A DNA stretch of 64,000 nucleotides from Oceanobacillus iheyensis HTE831 (GCF_000011245.1 NC_004193.1:1156501-1220500); one strand, 5' to 3'; shown: positions 35,706 to 46,108, numbered from the stretch's first letter. A program made the numbers and translations. The notes: a model not told the origin generated them from the sequence alone.

Positions 35706-38081
35706 ATGGCTAATAAACAGTCAACATATCATATTACCGGTATGACATGTGCCGCTTGCTCCAACCGTATAGAAAAAGTATTAAATCGTATGGATGGGGT
35801 AGAAGCTAATGTGAATCTAACTACCGAGAAAGCATCAATTCGATACGATGATTCCAAATTTACGAATGATGATTTAACCAAAAAAATAGAAAAAATTGGG
35901 TATGGCATTCAAATAGAGAAGGTTGATTTAGACATTAGCGGTATGACATGTGCCGCTTGTTCCAATCGAATAGAAAAAGTATTAAACAAAATGGATGGTG
36001 TAAAAGACGCAACGGTAAATCTTACTACGGAAACGGGATCTATTTATTATTATCCAGATTTGATATTGGAATCTGATCTATTGAACAAAATAAAGAAAAT
36101 AGGATACGAGGCAACTCCTAGAAGTGAGAATAAGGAAAATATAAAACAAAAACAGATAGCAAGAACGAAGCGAAAATTAATAATTTCAGCAGTATTATCT
36201 TTTCCATTACTACTAACTATGCTGGTACATCTTTTTAATTTTGAAATTCCTGCTTTTTTAATGAATCCATGGTTCCAATTGGTAGTAGCAACACCGATTC
36301 AATTTTGGGTCGGGTGGCAGTTCTACGTTGGAGCATTTAAGAATTTGCGTAATAAAACTGCAAATATGGACGTATTAGTTGCAGTTGGCACTAGTGCAGC
36401 TTACTTTTATAGTCTGTACGAAGGATTATTAACGATTAATAATTCTGCTTATCACCCACATCTTTATTACGAGACAAGTGCAATTATTATTACACTCGTA
36501 TTGTTTGGTAAGTACCTCGAAGCACGTGCAAAAGGACAAACTACAACTGCTATTACAAAGCTATTAAATCTACAAGCCAAAGAGGCCAGAGTATTACGTA
36601 AAGGAACGGAACTTCTAATTCCTCTAGAAGAAGTGGTTGTTGGAGATCGATTAATTGTAAAACCAGGAGAAAAAATACCAGTAGACGGTATCGTAAAACA
36701 AGGAAGAACCTCCGTTGATGAGTCGATGATTACTGGGGAGTCTATACCTGTAGAAAAAAATTTGGACTCAGAAGTGATAGGTTCAACAATAAATAAAAAT
36801 GGTTCAATTGAAATGGAAGCATCTAGAGTAGGTACGGAGACTGCATTATCATCTATTGTGAAAGCTGTGGAGGATGCTCAAGGATCGAAAGCGCCAATAC
36901 AACGATTAGCGGATGTTATTTCAGGATACTTTGTTCCAGTCATTGTCATGATAGCAATCTTAACCTTCTTTGTCTGGTTTCTATTTGTGCAACCAAATCA
37001 AGTGGAACCTGCTTTAGTAGCGTCCATTGCAGTATTAGTAATTGCTTGTCCCTGTGCATTAGGTTTGGCAACACCAACTTCAATTATGGTGGGTACTGGA
37101 CGTGCAGCAGAGAGTGGAATTCTTTTCAAAGGTGGAGAGCACATAGAGCAAGCGTACAAAATTCAATCCGTAGTATTTGATAAAACTGGGACTATAACCA
37201 ATGGCAAACCAGTCGTAACTGATTTTAATGGAGACGATGAGACGCTATTATTATTAGCAAGTGCAGAAAAAGGGTCAGAACATCCTCTTGCCGAAGCAAT
37301 TACACAACATGCGGAGGAAAAACAACTGGATTTATTATCAACAACTGATTTTGAAGCTATTCCAGGTCGTGGTATAACTGCAAAGATAGATAATAAGCAT
37401 ATTATTGTCGGAAATCGTCAATTAATGAAAGAATATAAGGTAGATAGCAGAAAAGAAGAAGAACATTTATTAGAACTAGAAAATGAAGGAAAAACTGCTA
37501 TGTTAATTGCAATCGACGGGAAAATCCGAGGTACTGTCGCTGTTGCTGATACGATTAAAGAAAATGCCAAGGAAGCTATAAACCAATTAAAAGATATGAA
37601 TATACAAGTAGTTATGTTAACAGGTGATAATGAACGAACTGCGAAAGCTATTGGACGATTAGCTGGAATAGATCATATTATTGCTGAAGTATTACCTGAA
37701 GAGAAAGCCGAAAATATAAAAGCGTTGCAAAAAGATGGAACTGCAGTCGCAATGGTTGGAGATGGAATTAATGATGCCCCTGCTCTTGCTGTGGCAGATA
37801 TCGGAATTGCGATTGGAACTGGTACTGAAATCGCAATTGAGGCAGCTGATATTACGATTTTAGGAGGAGATCTTCTCCTTGTATCAAAAGCTATTAAGAT
37901 TAGTCAAGCAACGATTAAAAATATAAAGCAAAATCTATTCTGGGCTTTTGGTTACAATACTGCTGGAGTACCAATTGCAGCAATTGGATTATTAGCTCCT
38001 TGGATTGCTGGGGCTGCGATGGCTTTAAGTTCCGTAAGTGTCGTTACAAATTCATTAAGACTAAAAAAACTAAAGGTTTAA
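35706..38081 (+). CDS. copA: Cu(I)-exporting P1B-type ATPase CopA
   Basis: 791 residues. Two N-terminal heavy-metal domains each carry [15 protein letters not shown] (first Cys at 15 and 18; second copy about 67 residues later). The membrane CPC motif lies in [12 protein letters not shown], the phosphorylation site in [22 protein letters not shown] is the P1B His-Pro motif, and [11 protein letters not shown] is the hinge. ATG 35706 follows AAGGAG by 8 bases. Spaced 12 bp from csoR. Exports cytosolic copper. Confidence 0.95.
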   Translation: MANKQSTYHITGMTCAACSNRIEKVLNRMDGVEANVNLTTEKASIRYDDSKFTNDDLTKKIEKIGYGIQIEKVDLDISGMTCAACSNRIEKVLNKMDGVKDATVNLTTETGSIYYYPDLILESDLLNKIKKIGYEATPRSENKENIKQKQIARTKRKLIISAVLSFPLLLTMLVHLFNFEIPAFLMNPWFQLVVATPIQFWVGWQFYVGAFKNLRNKTANMDVLVAVGTSAAYFYSLYEGLLTINNSAYHPHLYYETSAIIITLVLFGKYLEARAKGQTTTAITKLLNLQAKEARVLRKGTELLIPLEEVVVGDRLIVKPGEKIPVDGIVKQGRTSVDESMITGESIPVEKNLDSEVIGSTINKNGSIEMEASRVGTETALSSIVKAVEDAQGSKAPIQRLADVISGYFVPVIVMIAILTFFVWFLFVQPNQVEPALVASIAVLVIACPCALGLATPTSIMVGTGRAAESGILFKGGEHIEQAYKIQSVVFDKTGTITNGKPVVTDFNGDDETLLLLASAEKGSEHPLAEAITQHAEEKQLDLLSTTDFEAIPGRGITAKIDNKHIIVGNRQLMKEYKVDSRKEEEHLLELENEGKTAMLIAIDGKIRGTVAVADTIKENAKEAINQLKDMNIQVVMLTGDNERTAKAIGRLAGIDHIIAEVLPEEKAENIKALQKDGTAVAMVGDGINDAPALAVADIGIAIGTGTEIAIEAADITILGGDLLLVSKAIKISQATIKNIKQNLFWAFGYNTAGVPIAAIGLLAPWIAGAAMALSSVSVVTNSLRLKKLKV

Positions 38082-38103
38082 TAACATGAAAGGGAGTATT
38101 ATT

Positions 38104-38313
38104 GTGAATAAAACATTACTAGTACAAGGCATGTCATGTGGACATTGTAAACAATCCGTGGAAGGCGCCCTAAATAGCGTAGAGGGTGTGTCAGAAGTGA
38201 GCGTAAATCTTTCTACAGGAGAAGTTAATGTTTCTTTTGATGATAATAAAGTTACAACCGAACTGTTAGAAGATACAGTTGAAGAGCAAGGATATGATAT
38301 CGTAGCTTCATAA
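38104..38313 (+). CDS. copZ: copper chaperone CopZ
   Basis: 69-residue single heavy-metal domain with the Cu(I) site GMSCGHC (residues 10-16). The length equals B. subtilis CopZ if translation starts at GTG 38104, which has AAAGGGAG a few bases upstream; the ATG at 38086 overlaps that site and would add residues not seen in homologues. It carries Cu(I) to CopA and CsoR. Last gene of the operon. Confidence 0.92.
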   Translation: MNKTLLVQGMSCGHCKQSVEGALNSVEGVSEVSVNLSTGEVNVSFDDNKVTTELLEDTVEEQGYDIVAS

Positions 38314-38328
38314 TACAGTTGTGATTTA

Positions 38329-38362
38329 ACCCCTTGAACTATAAAATGTTTAAGGGGTATTT
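38329..38362 (+). terminator. terminator of csoR-copA-copZ
   Basis: ACCCCTT (38329-38335) pairs with AAGGGGT (38352-38358), followed by ATTTC; moderate. Confidence 0.65.
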
Positions 38363-38438
38363 CATTGCGGTATAAACAGAACGTGCATTCTGTTTTACTG
38401 TTTGGTAGAATAAGTTGTAAGGGGAGGAGTGGAGTAAA

Positions 38439-39647
38439 ATGCCAGAGTCGATATCATTTATTCATGCGGCAGACCTACATTTAGATAGTCCCTTTAAAGG
38501 ACTGCAGAATATACCTGAAGAAATTTTTCAAGAAATTCAAGAAAGTACATTTACGACATTAGATAATTTAATCGAACAGGCGATTATTCATAAAGTTGAC
38601 TTTTTATTATTAGTAGGGGATTTATATGATAACGATAATCAAAGCTTAAAAGCACAAGTGCGACTTAGAAATGCTTTTCAAAAGCTTAAAGAATATCATA
38701 TTCAAGTATTCCTTTCCTATGGAAATCATGATTATTTGAATGAACGTTCCTTATCTGTACAATTTCCTAGTAATGTTCATATGTTTACAAGTGAGAAGGT
38801 GTCTTACTTTCCATTTAATAAAAACAAAGAAACTTTAGCCCATATTTATGGATTTAGTTATGAAAGTAGAGCGGTTCATGACTCCAAGGTATTAGATTAT
38901 CAAAGGAAAAATGAACAAATACCCTATCATATTGGATTATTGCATGGAAGTATAACTACGAATACCGAACATGATATGTATGCACCGTTTCATATAGAAG
39001 AATTAAAAAATACCCACATGGATTATTGGGCACTTGGCCATATTCATAAAAGAGAAGTACTATCTGACGCTCCACCAATTATCTACCCAGGAAATATACA
39101 AGGTCGTCATCGGAAGGAAATAGGTGAAAAAGGATGCTTTTTCGTTGAAATGAACGAGTTTGAAGTTCAAAAACAATTTATACCATTAGAATCAATACGG
39201 TTCGAACAAGTAGAATTAGATTTGTCTGGAGTTGAATTTCTACATAATATCGAATCACTTGTTTTACAATCCCTTCCTCAATTAAAGAATCCAGGATTAA
39301 TTGAATTAATTATAAAGTTGAGTGAACAACAATACGAAAGCTGGGAACGATCACGCATTGAAGAGTGGATAGATATAATAAATGAAATAACTATCACTCA
39401 ATCTCCATGGATTTATATATATCGTACCTCGATTCAAATTCCGAAACGTCTTGAATTTGAAGAAAATAGTCCCTTCTTTGCGATGATAAACAAACAAATA
39501 GAAGAAGTACCTATTCAACCAATTGTAGATGAATTATATCAAAACAAACAAGCTAGAAAATATATTAATACGTTATCAGAATCAGAGATAGAAGAAATAA
39601 AGCAAGAAGCAGATCAATTCTTACAAGACGTATTTCGGAGAGGATGA
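38439..39647 (+). CDS. yhaO: SbcD/Mre11-like nuclease YhaO
   Basis: 402-residue metallophosphoesterase with motifs HAADLHLDSPF (8-18), GDLYDND (about 60-66), YGNHDYL (about 98-104), LLHGS and GHIHKRE. B. subtilis YhaO pairs with the SMC-like YhaN in replication-linked DNA metabolism. AAGGGGAGGAG precedes the ATG. yhaN begins 4 bases after the stop and yhaM follows, giving a tight three-gene operon. Confidence 0.92.
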   Translation: MPESISFIHAADLHLDSPFKGLQNIPEEIFQEIQESTFTTLDNLIEQAIIHKVDFLLLVGDLYDNDNQSLKAQVRLRNAFQKLKEYHIQVFLSYGNHDYLNERSLSVQFPSNVHMFTSEKVSYFPFNKNKETLAHIYGFSYESRAVHDSKVLDYQRKNEQIPYHIGLLHGSITTNTEHDMYAPFHIEELKNTHMDYWALGHIHKREVLSDAPPIIYPGNIQGRHRKEIGEKGCFFVEMNEFEVQKQFIPLESIRFEQVELDLSGVEFLHNIESLVLQSLPQLKNPGLIELIIKLSEQQYESWERSRIEEWIDIINEITITQSPWIYIYRTSIQIPKRLEFEENSPFFAMINKQIEEVPIQPIVDELYQNKQARKYINTLSESEIEEIKQEADQFLQDVFRRG

Positions 39648-39651
39648 GATT

Positions 39652-42588
39652 ATGCGAATTACGGATATTATTATCTATGGGTTTGGACAATGGGTTGATC
39701 AACAATTCACCTTCTCATCTTCTAAAATCACAACAATCTATGGGGAAAATGAATCTGGAAAATCAACATTACAACAATTTATTATATTTATGCTTTTTGG
39801 CATGCCCCCAAAACAACGAAGATTCTATCAACCAAAGAATAGTAGTAAGATGGGTGGCCGAATGGTCATAATGACACCAGAGCATCATCGTATCATCATT
39901 GAACGTATAGATGATGAGAGCAAAGGGAAAGCAAGCTGTATTCTAGAAGATGGATCTGTAAAGGACGAAGAATGGTTAAACAAACTTCTAAATGGAATAG
40001 GAATTGATACATATCAATCTATTTTTTCTTTTTCGGATACTGATCTAGCTCATATTCGAATGATGCAAGAGGATGAACTTAATGAAATATTGCTGAGTAT
40101 AGGATTGACAGGTTCTTCTATTATTTATGACGCAGAGAAGCGTCTGCATCAAGAAATAGGAAGTTTGTACAAGCCTTCTGGCAGAAAGCCTGAGATAAAC
40201 GAACAATTAACCTTAATTCAACAGCAATCTAAAGAATTAGCTGAATTGAGAAAGAGTGAAAGTACTTACAATAATAAAGTCGAACATAAGCAATATCTAC
40301 AAGAACGTTATTACACTGTTCAGGAAGAACTTGTTAAGCTGCGTCAAGAAAGCAGGAAACTTGATACATTCATACAAGCCTTACCTTTGTTGAGAGAAGT
40401 TAGATCAATTCAACATCAATTACATAATTCAAATCATATAGAGGACTTTCCTGAACATGGTGTAGAGAGAATGGACCAATATAGAGAGCATATTCTACCG
40501 CTTCGAAGTGAAAAAAGTACACGAGAAAATAACGTTGTAAAATATCACGATAAGATGCTAGAAGCGAAAGACCTTTTATTATCAGACTCAACGGAAGAAT
40601 CATTAAATGAGTTATTGGATAAATATAGTGAAGTTCAATTTGCTGTTGAAGAGAGGAAGAGATTATCTAAGCTCATTTCAAAACAGAAAACAAGATTAGA
40701 TGAGGAGTTTCAACAATTACATGTAAATATTTCTATATCTGAGCTAGATAAATTAACATTGCCCTTTTATATAGAGAAACATTGGGGGAAAATTAGGGCA
40801 GATGCAGAAAAGTTATCTTATGAAAAACAACAGTCGGAAGAACAAAAAAGTCAGCTAATGGAAGAAAACGAGTTTTTAAAAGGTAAACAAAGAAATATAG
40901 AAAATCAATTGTTACATGAAGCGCATGTAGACGAATTAAAGCAACGGATTGATGCTTACCAAACTAATAAAGTTTTACAAGCTGAAAATCAAAAAATGTA
41001 TCAAAAGTGGCAACAGACAGGTCAACATAAAAAGAATCTTAACAAACGTATATTATATAGTTCAATTATTATAGCAAGTATATTTATGATAACTTCATTT
41101 GTTATTACTGAGTTTTGGTTAGCTGTATTGTCCATAATCGTTATTGGTTTTGGTTATAGTATACGACGTATAAATCAGCAAACGATTGATATGGTGGAAG
41201 ATATGTCAGAAGCCAATGGCCCTGACGATACTGCTCTTGTTGATGTGACACTAGAGGAGTACCATGAGGCAATAAGTATATTAGAAGAGCAAGAAAACTT
41301 ACAAAAAGAAAGCGAACAATTTAATAAAAAGATACAGGACAATGAGTTTGCCTGGATGGAATGGAAAAGGAAACAGACGACTATTTTTGAGAGGTTAGAA
41401 CATGTAGATAGACAGAAGCAAGAACAAGTTACCGAATACCCTTTTCTAATTTCGATTGAAGTTGACTATTGGCCAGATTTATATCATCATTTGCAACGGT
41501 TCATTCAATTAAATGAACAATTGAATGAAGATGAACAATTATATCTGCTAGAATCAACGAAAGTAGATAATTACATGAATCAATGTGAACAATGGGCTCT
41601 AAATAATGATAAGCAGTTAGATTTATTTGATCCTGAAAATGTCCTAACACAATTAGCAGCAATAAAAGAAAAGAACGATCGGACCCTTCAAGAATATCAA
41701 CATTATAGAACACTTTGGCAGGAAGAAAGAAATCTTGAGCAACAGCTTGAAGAATCTATTTCGGTTTATCAAGAATCTATTGATAAATTATTAATACAGG
41801 CAAAGGCGGAAGATGAAGAAACCTTCTATCAGAATGCTACATTGTATAAAGAGGAAACGGCATTAAAAGAAAGAAATATAGAATTGCAAAATCAACTGAT
41901 CAATATTTTTCCAGATGGGTTTGCATCTTATCTTAAGCAATTAGAATCAAATGAATATTATATGAAAATGCAAGAACAACAAAATACTACCTTAAAAGAG
42001 CTAGAAGAAGAAGTAGAGGATATTCGAAATAACCTTGCAGAAGAACAAGCTATCATTAATTCATTAGAAGGCTCCAATGAACTGTCAAAAAAGACTCATC
42101 AAGTAGAATTAGAAAAAGAAAAGCTAAATGCTTTGTTTCGACAATGGGCAATCCGAAAAGTTGCGAAATCTTATTTAACAGAAGCAAAGAAAAACTATCG
42201 AGATCAATATTTGACAAGTGTTATACAAGAAGCAAATATATATTTTAGTACTTTAACCGATCAACGTTATGTTAAAATATACCCACCAATAAAAAATCAA
42301 GGATTTATTGTCGAAACGAATGAGCAAAGAATATTTCATGTGAAGGAATTATCACAAGGAACAATTGACCAACTCTATATTTCGTTACGATTAGCAATTA
42401 GTAAAATCATGAGTCAACAATATTTATTGCCTTTCCTAATTGATGATGCCTTGGTACATTTTGATACGAAACGAATGGAACGAGTTATAAAAATTCTACG
42501 TCGTACTGCTGAAAATCAACAAGTGATTTTATTTACATGTAAAGAAGAAATTATGCAGCTAGTAGAAGGGGAAGTATTGCAATTATAG
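39652..42588 (+). CDS. yhaN: SMC/SbcC-like ATPase YhaN
   Basis: 978 residues. The N-terminal Walker A is YGENESGKST (about 30-39). Long coiled coils rich in Glu/Gln/Lys run from about 180 to 860. A pair of hydrophobic helices at about 467-505 (YSSIIIASIFMITSF and FWLAVLSIIVIGFG) interrupts them, as in YhaN rather than in SbcC. The C-terminal part has the ABC signature ELSQGTIDQLYISLRLA and Walker B LPFLIDDALVHFD. Partner of the nuclease YhaO. GGAGAGGATGAG precedes the ATG. Confidence 0.92.
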   Translation: MRITDIIIYGFGQWVDQQFTFSSSKITTIYGENESGKSTLQQFIIFMLFGMPPKQRRFYQPKNSSKMGGRMVIMTPEHHRIIIERIDDESKGKASCILEDGSVKDEEWLNKLLNGIGIDTYQSIFSFSDTDLAHIRMMQEDELNEILLSIGLTGSSIIYDAEKRLHQEIGSLYKPSGRKPEINEQLTLIQQQSKELAELRKSESTYNNKVEHKQYLQERYYTVQEELVKLRQESRKLDTFIQALPLLREVRSIQHQLHNSNHIEDFPEHGVERMDQYREHILPLRSEKSTRENNVVKYHDKMLEAKDLLLSDSTEESLNELLDKYSEVQFAVEERKRLSKLISKQKTRLDEEFQQLHVNISISELDKLTLPFYIEKHWGKIRADAEKLSYEKQQSEEQKSQLMEENEFLKGKQRNIENQLLHEAHVDELKQRIDAYQTNKVLQAENQKMYQKWQQTGQHKKNLNKRILYSSIIIASIFMITSFVITEFWLAVLSIIVIGFGYSIRRINQQTIDMVEDMSEANGPDDTALVDVTLEEYHEAISILEEQENLQKESEQFNKKIQDNEFAWMEWKRKQTTIFERLEHVDRQKQEQVTEYPFLISIEVDYWPDLYHHLQRFIQLNEQLNEDEQLYLLESTKVDNYMNQCEQWALNNDKQLDLFDPENVLTQLAAIKEKNDRTLQEYQHYRTLWQEERNLEQQLEESISVYQESIDKLLIQAKAEDEETFYQNATLYKEETALKERNIELQNQLINIFPDGFASYLKQLESNEYYMKMQEQQNTTLKELEEEVEDIRNNLAEEQAIINSLEGSNELSKKTHQVELEKEKLNALFRQWAIRKVAKSYLTEAKKNYRDQYLTSVIQEANIYFSTLTDQRYVKIYPPIKNQGFIVETNEQRIFHVKELSQGTIDQLYISLRLAISKIMSQQYLLPFLIDDALVHFDTKRMERVIKILRRTAENQQVILFTCKEEIMQLVEGEVLQL

Positions 42589-42602
42589 TAGGGGGAGATT
42601 AG

Positions 42603-43556
42603 ATGAAAAATGGTATTGCATTTCGCACGATTGGAGAAGAATTTGATGGATTTCTTTTAATTAAAGAGTCTACAAGGGGTACTACTAGTAATGGAAAACC
42701 ATTTCTAACCTTAATACTTCGTGATGCTAGTGGTGAAATAGAAGCAAAACTTTGGGATGCAACGAAAGATGATGAAGAAACACTGATTCCAGAGCAAATA
42801 ATTCAAGTCACAGGTGAAATTAACCAATTTAGGGGCAAGCATCAATTAAAAATATTATCTATCCGTCTTTCACAACCAATGGATAACGTTCAAGTAACAG
42901 ACTTTTTAGGTAAAGCACCTATGGAAAAGGAAGAATTGGCAGAAAAGCTGACTGAGGCTATTTTTGAGATGGAGAATCCTAAAATTCAACGTCTAGTTCG
43001 TGCTTTTATAAAGAAATATCAGGAAGAGTTACTAACCTATCCAGCAGCTACCAAAAATCATCATGAATTTGCGTCCGGACTAGCATATCATGTGGTTAGT
43101 ATGTTAGCTATTGGTAAAGAATTGCATAAGCTTTATCCAGAAATCAATAGAGACTTATTATATGCAGGAATTATACTGCATGATATTGGTAAGATTAAAG
43201 AGCTTTCTGGTGTTGTTTCTACTACCTATACGTTAGAAGGAAAAATGCTCGGACATATACCGATGATGGTTGAAGAAATTGGCTTAATGGCTAATGAGTT
43301 ACAAATCGAAGGTGAAGAGGTACTTATTTTAAAACATCTCGTTTTAAGTCATCACGGAAAAGCAGAGTGGGGGAGCCCTACACCACCATTAGTCCGTGAA
43401 GCAGAACTACTACATTTAATTGATTTAATAGATGCAAAAATGAATATGTTAGGTAGGGCATTGGAAAAAATTCAACCAGGAGAATTTACGGAGAGGCTTT
43501 TCGCTATGGATAATCGTGCTTTTTACAAACCAAATTTTGAAGAAAATGAAGGATAG
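42603..43556 (+). CDS. yhaM: 3'-5' exoribonuclease YhaM
   Basis: 317 residues. An N-terminal OB-fold nucleic-acid domain (about 15-95: [25 protein letters not shown] text) is followed by an HD hydrolase domain with [14 protein letters not shown] (HD pair, about 187-200) and [14 protein letters not shown]. Degrades single-stranded RNA from the 3' end and has DNase activity with Mn2+ in Bacillus. TAGGGGGAG precedes the ATG; 14 bp after yhaN. Confidence 0.94.
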   Translation: MKNGIAFRTIGEEFDGFLLIKESTRGTTSNGKPFLTLILRDASGEIEAKLWDATKDDEETLIPEQIIQVTGEINQFRGKHQLKILSIRLSQPMDNVQVTDFLGKAPMEKEELAEKLTEAIFEMENPKIQRLVRAFIKKYQEELLTYPAATKNHHEFASGLAYHVVSMLAIGKELHKLYPEINRDLLYAGIILHDIGKIKELSGVVSTTYTLEGKMLGHIPMMVEEIGLMANELQIEGEEVLILKHLVLSHHGKAEWGSPTPPLVREAELLHLIDLIDAKMNMLGRALEKIQPGEFTERLFAMDNRAFYKPNFEENEG

Positions 43557-43618
43557 GTTATTTTTTCTTTCCTCGTTCATATATATAGTATTAAGGTTTG
43601 GACAAGGAGGAAAAATAG

Positions 43619-43813
43619 ATGGAGTCAATTCCTATTTGGGTTATAGCAGTCATCTTATTAATTTTCTTCAGCGGATATATGGCATTACGTGCTATGCTGG
43701 CAGAACGAAAATTGGATCAACAATTTATTGAAAGAGAAGGAAAAATATACATGGAACGTATTCGCGAGGAAAGAATAAAGCGTCAGAGAGATCATAACGG
43801 AGATATGCAATAA
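43619..43813 (+). CDS. yhaL: sporulation protein YhaL
   Basis: 64 residues: an N-terminal membrane helix (PIWVIAVILLIFFSGYMALR, 5-24), then a charged helix with FIEREGKIYMERIREERIKRQ. Size, layout and position right after yhaM match B. subtilis YhaL, a SigE-controlled sporulation protein of unclear role. AAGGAGG is well placed before the ATG. Confidence 0.85.
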   Translation: MESIPIWVIAVILLIFFSGYMALRAMLAERKLDQQFIEREGKIYMERIREERIKRQRDHNGDMQ

Positions 43814-43818
43814 ACAAA

Positions 43819-43852
43819 GCGCCTATTCCATTTGAATAGGCGCTTGCGCTTT
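43819..43852 (+). terminator. terminator of yhaL
   Basis: GCGCCTATTC (43819-43828) pairs with GAATAGGCGC (43834-43843). The following TTGCGCTTTAGTTCT copies the end of repeat family A, so the terminator and repeat end are merged. Confidence 0.75.
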
Positions 43853-44119
43853 AGTTCTTAGGTAAAAGTATAAGAATTCGGACTTTATATTTTCGTAAAA
43901 AGAAATAGCCACGTCCAGCTTCAGCGCCCAGAAACTAGGCAACTTCACGAAATCGCCCTACGATCAAGAAGACTGCCGAATGTTCTTTGTGAGGCTAAGT
44001 CGCACTTATACCCTTGTGGCGAAAGTCATCATCGGTTTGTCGCCTCACCGTGATTCCTTTATCTCAGTTGATTCGCTCCACTCGCTACGTTTCTAAACGA
44101 GCGCTTGCGCTTTTGTTCT
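43853..44119 (+). repeat. intergenic repeat family A, copy 5
   Basis: The start is diverged, but from about 43910 it shares CCACGTCCAGCTTCAGCG, AAGAAGACTGCCGAATGTTC, GTCGCACTTATACCCTTG and the end GCGCTTGCGCTTTTGTTCT. It ends at 44119, one base before the stop codon of prsA (44120-44122, other strand). Confidence 0.85.
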
Positions 44120-45019
44120 TTAACCTTGTGCATCTTCTTCAGTTGTATTTTCTTCCGTTTCTTCTGCTTCAAATAAATCTTCCATGCCTTCTACATTAAT
44201 TTGAACACCAGCATCTTGGATTAATTTATTTATTTTTTCCTGGATTTGTGTTTGATCTACACGATTAAGTAAGATTTCACGCTCAAGTTCTTTTTTTACA
44301 TCTTCAAATTCACCGATTGATTCTTCTTTTTCACGTACATCATTTACTTTAATAATATGTGTTCCATGAGTACTCTGCACTGGATCGCTAATTTCTCCTG
44401 CTTCTAATGAGAATGCTGCTTCTTCAAATTCTGGAACCATACTTCCGGCACTAAAGTACCCAAGGTCTCCACCATTCTCTGCGGATCCTGTGTCAGTAGA
44501 ATATTCTTGTGCTAGTTCACCGAAGTCTTCACCGTCTTCAATTTTTTGTTGAACTTCAGCAACATCTTCTTCATTTTCTAAAAGAATATGTTGTGCTTGA
44601 ATTTCTGTATTTTTACGTTCATATAACTCTTGTAAATCTTCTTCCGTAATTTCAACGTCTTCAGCAGCTGCTTTTTCTTGTAACATACTAACGTACATTA
44701 TTTCACGAAGTTGTTCCTCACCGCCAAATTGTTGCTCTACCGTCGTATTGAAATCTTCCTCACTAGGAAATCCTTCCTTCATTGTGGAGATCTCTTCTTC
44801 TAATTCTTCGTCAGTTACTTCATAATTGTCTTCTAAAACTTTTACAGTTACAAGTTGTTGCAATGTGGATTCGCCATTCACATCTTTTAATTCTTCGTAA
44901 AACTCTTCTTTTGTAATATTTCCTGCTTCCGTTTCAGCAACGATTTCATCGTCTGAATTACATGCAGATAATGCGAGTACGCCGATTGAAAGTGACGCTG
45001 CTATGGTCCATTTCTTCAT
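44120..45019 (-). CDS. prsA: foldase lipoprotein PrsA
   Basis: 299 residues. The lipoprotein signal ends at LSAC with Cys20. The parvulin-type peptidyl-prolyl isomerase domain lies at about 132-230 (QAQHILLENEEDVAEV; DFGELAQEYSTDTGSAENGG; THGTHIIKV). The flanking chaperone domain and an acidic C-terminus (EETEENTTEEDAQG) complete it. It folds exported proteins on the outer face of the membrane. AGTGTTTTGAAG precedes the ATG; GGAGTG is upstream. Repeat A5 lies at its 3' end. Confidence 0.95.
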   Translation of the reverse strand: MKKWTIAASLSIGVLALSACNSDDEIVAETEAGNITKEEFYEELKDVNGESTLQQLVTVKVLEDNYEVTDEELEEEISTMKEGFPSEEDFNTTVEQQFGGEEQLREIMYVSMLQEKAAAEDVEITEEDLQELYERKNTEIQAQHILLENEEDVAEVQQKIEDGEDFGELAQEYSTDTGSAENGGDLGYFSAGSMVPEFEEAAFSLEAGEISDPVQSTHGTHIIKVNDVREKEESIGEFEDVKKELEREILLNRVDQTQIQEKINKLIQDAGVQINVEGMEDLFEAEETEENTTEEDAQG

Positions 45020-45131
45020 ACTTCAAAACACTCCTACTCTGTACTATTTTGCGATTAGTTTTTACAATCATTAATATATCATACTTTTTCAGGAAAAAAA
45101 TAGAATTTGTAAAAATACCTATAAAATCCCA

Positions 45132-45317
45132 TTAAACTGTCACATTCAATACTCGTAGGTAGGAGCACACAAGTAGGGCTACCATAATCATATTTATAAC
45201 TCGATATACTTTTAGTTGTTTCTTTTGTGATAGCTCCATCTTGATACAAAATGCATTGGTTAAAGAATTAAAGATAATGAGTACGATAAAAGCAAATACC
45301 ATATAGAATATAACCAT
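45132..45317 (-). CDS. small two-helix membrane protein
   Basis: 61 residues from ATG 45317, which follows GAAAGGAG. Hydrophobic segments at about 2-20 (IFYMVFAFIVLIIFNSL) and 41-57 (VINMIMVALLVCSYL) flank a short basic loop SQKKQLKVYR. Its neighbours are prsA and a DUF3267-like gene on the same strand. I recognise no family. Confidence 0.55.
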   Translation of the reverse strand: MVIFYMVFAFIVLIIFNSLTNAFCIKMELSQKKQLKVYRVINMIMVALLVCSYLRVLNVTV

Positions 45318-45416
45318 TGCTTTTGACTCTCCTTTCTTACCCTGTTCAAAAAGGTTATGCACTCTTTACTCTACCAAAAACAAGGCTTGTTGAACAGGGG
45401 GACAAAGATAATAACA

Positions 45417-45965
45417 CTAATATTCTTTTTGTTTTAAAAGTAATTCAAATCCTTCTGATAAATGATGAATATAAACCTCTTTAGGGGCTTTGAATATATA
45501 AAATAGATATATAAAATTAGTAACGGTCATACCTAAATGAATGCTCGACCAAAGAAGTGTATATAGATAGTAATCAGCGAGTTGACTACTAATTAAAAAT
45601 CCAGGCAAAGTCAAAATTATTGTTGGCATCATACCAGTTACAATAGCTTCTGGTTTCGTTAATTGTACGCCTTTAAAACAAAACCATGCAGGAAATTTTA
45701 AACCAGTTAATTTAAAAGGTATTTTCGTTGATTTCTTTAGAATACTTAAGCTTAAGACCATAACCAAAGAATGCAGTATAGGCATACTGATTATAGCGAT
45801 TATAAATGGGAAAATTGCTTTTTCACTATTTTGGTAAGCTCCGTGTACAAATGATAAAGGTACATATGAAATTATAAATACAAGTAAACTAATAAATAAT
45901 GCTATAAATTGGAGCCTTACTTTTCCAAACTCTCTAGTTAAATAAATTGTTTTTAAGCAATTCAT
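45417..45965 (-). CDS. DUF3267-like membrane protein
   Basis: 182 residues with four hydrophobic stretches (about 20-42, 50-75, 108-124, 130-155). The start MNCLKTIYLTREFGKVRL and the central PILHSLVMVLSL with TGLKFPAWFCFKG fit the DUF3267 ('putative zincin') membrane family. The HExxH-like site of that family is not intact here (His-Ser-Leu-Val), so peptidase activity is doubtful. Its position near prsA matches a Bacillus membrane gene in the same region. Confidence 0.6.
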   Translation of the reverse strand: MNCLKTIYLTREFGKVRLQFIALFISLLVFIISYVPLSFVHGAYQNSEKAIFPFIIAIISMPILHSLVMVLSLSILKKSTKIPFKLTGLKFPAWFCFKGVQLTKPEAIVTGMMPTIILTLPGFLISSQLADYYLYTLLWSSIHLGMTVTNFIYLFYIFKAPKEVYIHHLSEGFELLLKQKEY

Positions 45966-46056
45966 CTTATCACCTACAAATCTTAAAAACTTGAAATAAC
46001 ACTGAGAGAATCATAGTACGTTTATGTAGAAAAATCAATAGTTATTTTAAAGAAAA

Positions 46057-46108
46057 AAGCTTTTGGTCCACTTCGTCATATTTTGACTGACAAGTGAATC
46101 AAAAGCTT
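46057..46108 (-). terminator. terminator downstream of yhaH
   Basis: AAGCTTTTG with CCACTT and GTCA pairs with TGAC, AAGTG and CAAAAGCTT across 46057-46108. On the minus strand it is followed by TTTTTTCTTT. Confidence 0.8.

Noticed and set aside
45417..45965. Active zinc metallopeptidase for the DUF3267-like protein
   Set aside because: The expected HExxH-type site is not present; the visible His is followed by Ser-Leu-Val.
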